NCBI RefSeq assembly: GCF_037975245.1
Contig: NC_092564.1
Coordinates: 20,935,984-20,999,983 of the forward strand
Direction of reading: 5' to 3'
Length of the DNA: 64,000 nucleotides
Source of the DNA: Apostichopus japonicus
Taxonomy: Eukaryota > Echinodermata > Holothuroidea > Aspidochirotida > Stichopodidae
Below are positions 60,333 to 64,000 of this stretch, piece after piece. The position numbers and the translations under genes are program-made. Below the pieces are notes generated by a model. The model did no database searches. It was given only the letters and a program-made list of their open reading frames with translations, and was not told where the DNA came from. Numbering within the stretch: the stretch's first letter is position 1; every line of letters starts with the position of its first letter.

Positions 60333-60412
60333 CTATCACATCTAAAATATCCCTCTGGTCTGAACTCTGAAGTCTCAAGTAAATGACAGAGATTCAAGCA
60401 AAAGCTACATCA
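60333..60412 (+). CDS. possible start-codon exon upstream of the 61950 exon
   Basis: The acceptor-like tract TTTTTCTTTTTAG ends at 60332. An ATG at 60383 opens MTEIQAKATS, and TCA-GTAAGA at 60413 could be a donor in phase 0, which matches the phase of the exon at 61950. If the donor is not used, the frame continues to 60595 (70 residues). The donor lacks the usual G at -1, the ATG context is ordinary, and open frames of this size occur by chance here. This is speculative. Confidence 0.18.
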
Positions 60413-61949
60413 GTAAGATTATTTCTGCCACATGATATTAATAGATTACCTCCAATAACAAGCCATCAAAAAACTCCTGCCCTGGTTCCTACCAGTAAGC
60501 CAAGTTTTGGCATCAGATTTCTTTCTGGTGACCTGTTGACTGATTTCCCTGAGCTACTAGAATTCCCTAAGCCCCTAATCGGCTCAGCAGCATAAAGAAA
60601 TTGTGCTACTAAACTAGTCTAATCCATATTGCTGTAGGCTGAATTTCCCTGAGTTCGGCATAGTTTTACATGTATGGGAGTAATATTTGTTGCATGATAC
60701 ATATATTGGTATACAGAATAGGACATAGTATACATGGATAGACCAGACATATATTATGCAGTCATTAACTTGTGAGAGTTAAAATCAAGAATTTTTTGCT
60801 ATACAAATTGTGTTATATCAGTGACAAAGGGAAATGATGATGGTATACTATGCCTTTTAACAGGATTCAGGATTTTAACTATATCTAGGTTTATCTGTTC
60901 GTATTACATTTAATGAAACTACTCTGCCATGAAAGATATGATGGTCTCTGATAGTTAGTCATGCTTGTCCACACAAGTGAGGGCATGCATTGTACGTAAT
61001 TGATGCATTCTTTCCGATAAAAGCAGAAACTTAATGACAGTTCAAAAGTAGTTCAAATGATTGTCAAAAAAAAGGCACAGTGGAACCTACCTTTTCATCG
61101 GCTGTGCAAACTGGCTGGCTGGCTCTATGGTGAATATTACAAGACTACTGGCAGACCTAAAGGAATAGAAAGCAGGGGCCAATCCAGGGAGGAGAGGGGA
61201 GGGGGGGGGGAGAACAAGACCCCCCACTTCCAAAAGTTTGTTGGCACAAAAACATAAGATCTATGTAAAAATATTTTGCTTAAAACTTGAATTACTCAGT
61301 AGATAAATTAAGGCTGCTAATTGATGCACAGGCATTACTACATTTCTACAGTTATTTCAGTACATCTAATGCAAAGTAGCATTACTCTATGGGATGACCT
61401 TTGACATACAATTGTGGCACTTACCTCTGTCAAACTGACCAAAGTTTTACAAGCCATGTGGTTCATAGCTACATGTACTTTCATCAGCTTGAAGGATGCA
61501 TCGTATAAATTGAGTCCCGGGTTCCAGCCACATATGATAGTGTTCTGCATTATTCATAACGTTTAATATTTGTAAACTAGGCTGGTTATTGATCTAGTCT
61601 TTAAGATAGTAAGGGGGTGGGGGGAGACGGTTTTTTTTGCTGCTTCTGAACCTTATATCATTTTCAAAATGTCTGTAATTGGTAACATCTATTATTGTAT
61701 TAAAAATAATTATTTTTGAAACCATCTGTTTCTGTGCTTTCTATTAATTGTTCTTCCCTTTAAAGTATGCATTAAACATTTGAAATACTGACAACACTGG
61801 AAATGAGATTGGCATCTCTTTGTGGACCTAAGTTTTCATTTTTTTTCAGTGTTTCATAACATACATTACCTCGAAATCAAATATAATACCCTGACGTAGA
61901 ATCGCCATCAATTAACAATGGGCATCTCATTTTTCCCATCATTTTTCAG

Positions 61950-62508
61950 ACCAGCTTTGCTTCTCTCTTGGTCACTAACCTTTTCCAAGGGATGATGTCG
62001 TGCAAACGTTTGAAAGACAGGGCCTCCCACTCTAGTAGCGGCCTTCCTGCCAAGAAAAAGTGTCTTCTCACCTTGAGACAAGAAACCAAAACATTAACAA
62101 ATTTGCTGTCAACAAGTAGCGAACAGTCCAATGGAGCTCAAGTGAATATGCTGTCAAATTCAAGCTCAGCTCCTGAGGACTCTAGCGACGACGTTCAGGA
62201 GGTTATCGTGGCGGCGACAAGCAGTTTCGAGACTGCTGCCCCAGAGGTGGATGAAAGAGATCAGTGCCCCACATCACTGTCCTCACTCAAACTTGTTCAA
62301 ATATGTGACACTCTGCAAAACTGTGACATGGACTTCAAAATGGACCAGTGGGGGCAGCAGAAGTCACCTACAGCGCAACAAAAGATCGACCAAGAAAACA
62401 GGGAGCCAAATTCGAGGTTGTCTCCATCAGCTTCAAAGACAACCAGCGTGGCCGACAGAAACAAACAGTATTACCAATTGCAGAGACATCAGAGGAAGAA
62501 AGAACTAG
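61950..62508 (+). CDS. internal or first coding exon, Ser-rich probable nuclear protein
   Basis: A pyrimidine tract ending TTTTTCAG (61949) is followed by 559 bp open in one frame, then the strong donor GTGAGT at 62509 (phase 1). If internal, the frame enters at phase 0 with TSFASLLVTNLFQG. If this exon carries the start, two adjacent ATGs at 61992 and 61995 are candidates. Numbering from 61992, residues 5-23 hold KRLK and AKKK clusters 13 residues apart, a bipartite-type nuclear signal. Residues 55-73 are Ser/acidic leading into DDVQEVIV, which has the form of a phospho-regulated SUMO-interacting motif. The exon ends in a basic, Gln-rich stretch (RNKQYYQLQRHQRKKEL). Codon use and GC are higher than in the flanks. 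The family is not recognised. The remaining exons must lie beyond the window or in unrecognised short exons. Confidence 0.7.
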
Positions 62509-64000
62509 GTGAGTTGAAGGTTTTGTTCAAAGTTGAAACCTTTTCTTTTCCCGCAATTTGTCAAAAAGCAGCCATGGGATTTTTTGAGGTTCGCTCGAGG
62601 ACTAATGCCAGAATTGAAGATGTTATAAGATGGACTAGTTAAATCTTCATGTCTCGACGTCCTAGCATGGAGATTTTGCGAGAGACAAAGAATTTGTCAC
62701 ATATGACACATTCTTAAATATAAAAGTAGAAGGGCAAGGGTTTGGGATTTTAGAAGGAAAAATGTCTGTGTGTGTACGTATGAGTACCATTTCATCTTGT
62801 GGACTGTTTTCTTTTCATAGAACACTTTCTTTTAGTGTTGTTAACTGTTTTCGACAACCACTCATGTTAATTTTGCTAAAATCTTTAACGTAGAGATAAT
62901 TTGTGAACTGTAGTGTTTTAAGTTTGTACAGATTAGATCTTGAGTCTACAATCTTTCCTAATTGCATTTGTAATCATGAATTGACAGAATATCAGAGGAC
63001 ATACTGATGACCTATTAGAGATCTTTCTAGATATTGAGATTGAAAAATATTGGACAGGTAAAATGTGCCAGTGAGTTGTCATAATATTCTAGTAGAACTT
63101 CTTTGTTGTTACTTGTTAACTCCAAATATGGAATTAATACCAGATAGTATATTTTGCTGAGCCTGAATATTGGTGACCATGAAGTAGGTATTAATGTGTC
63201 ACCATGATCAAAATTGAAATAGTCAATACAGCTAGCCTAAAATAGGACTATACAAATGGTCATTCCCTGTTTGAACTCTGAACTACATTTAGACTGGCTC
63301 CTTTAGTTAGTTAATTTAACATTAGTATTTGATAGTTTAGCTTAATGGCTTGGTAAAAAATAAGACAGTGTGGTACAAACTAATTTGAAACTGCCAATTC
63401 TTTTTGGGAAACCAATACCAGCAAACTGTAAAATTGTCTTATGAAAAAGATTAAGAGCACTAATTTAAGAGTTTGCTGCATTTCAAGAAGTTATTTATTT
63501 ATAGCCACTTTCCATCAAGAAGTTGTTCCCACACATTTAATTAGTACTGTGGGTTGCATCGAGCTCTATATACTTCATGGGGGAGGGGGTGCAGATAATA
63601 GAAATTGGTAAAGTAGGTAAAAAAAGGTTCCCATGATTTTAACACTAGTTTGTGATAACTTTTAGTTAGTCTTTGCAGTATATAAGGTGTATTCTTACGA
63701 TTTATCTTTCGGAATGATACTTTTTAAGTAAAGTCACCCAAAATGTGCCTCTGCATGAAAACCAAACGACTTAATAACTGATCCAGTCCCAAGGCATCAT
63801 GAATGTTATCGTAAGTTCATGAGGATGTTAACTTAAATGTGTATCACAAATCCCTTGGAAAGGGGATAGATACTAACACAAGATCTTAACCAAAAGGCCA
63901 AAAGTTCACAACTCATATTAATAAACTGTGTAGTTTTAGCTGTAAACATTGTTTCAAATGTCTTGGATTTGAAATATAGCATACTGCCCTCTATTTGTGT
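62509..64000 (+). other. intron of the gene above (presumed)
   Basis: Begins with the GTGAGT donor. AT-rich, with no acceptor-plus-open-frame combination recognised before the window end. The frame continues open for 134 bases into the intron to a stop at 62641, which is expected by chance. Confidence 0.5.

Overview
The window looks like nuclear DNA of an animal, most likely a marine invertebrate and plausibly a deuterostome such as an echinoderm. That assignment is inference. It rests on AT-rich sequence with almost no coding density, canonical GT-AG splice signals, a CR1/L2/Jockey-type LINE tail, several MITE families, and very abundant minisatellites. No rRNA, tRNA, CRISPR array, operon or bacterial-style gene was seen. 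Nearly all short open frames are chance or repeat-derived.

Layout. 1-300 is a 48-bp minisatellite. About 3.24-3.99 kb is the 3' end of a minus-strand non-LTR retrotransposon. 11.96-13.06 kb is a 38-bp minisatellite with higher-order structure, and 15.47-16.42 kb a 43-bp minisatellite. 17.51-21.18 kb is a large repeat built of ~693-bp units packed with AGGTCA/TGACCT half-sites. Directly after it, 21.26-21.80 kb is a promoter-like, CpG-richer stretch, followed by a candidate two-exon small gene (21,801-22,630) with two CX2C pairs.

27.34-28.32 kb is a TTAA-flanked DNA transposon derivative. At 28.77-29.14 kb a 366-bp TTAA MITE is nested inside an older dispersed repeat, whose second copy lies at 52.84-54.02 kb. 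The same MITE recurs at 46.89-47.26 kb. 42.11-42.46 kb is a third, unrelated TTAA foldback element, and 43.85-45.07 kb is a complete non-autonomous hAT element with a perfect 8-bp target-site duplication. Further minisatellites lie at 51.1, 54.4, 56.1 and 57.8-59.4 kb, the last also with higher-order structure.

The best coding evidence on the right is an exon at 61,950-62,508 (acceptor, long open frame, strong GTGAGT donor). It encodes a Ser-rich, probably nuclear protein that I do not recognise. Much of the window may therefore be intron or upstream intergenic DNA of that gene. Nothing indicates that the genes form a pathway. The main biology is repeat structure: nested transposons, several TTAA-target families, satellite evolution, and amplification of nuclear-receptor-like half-sites next to a promoter.
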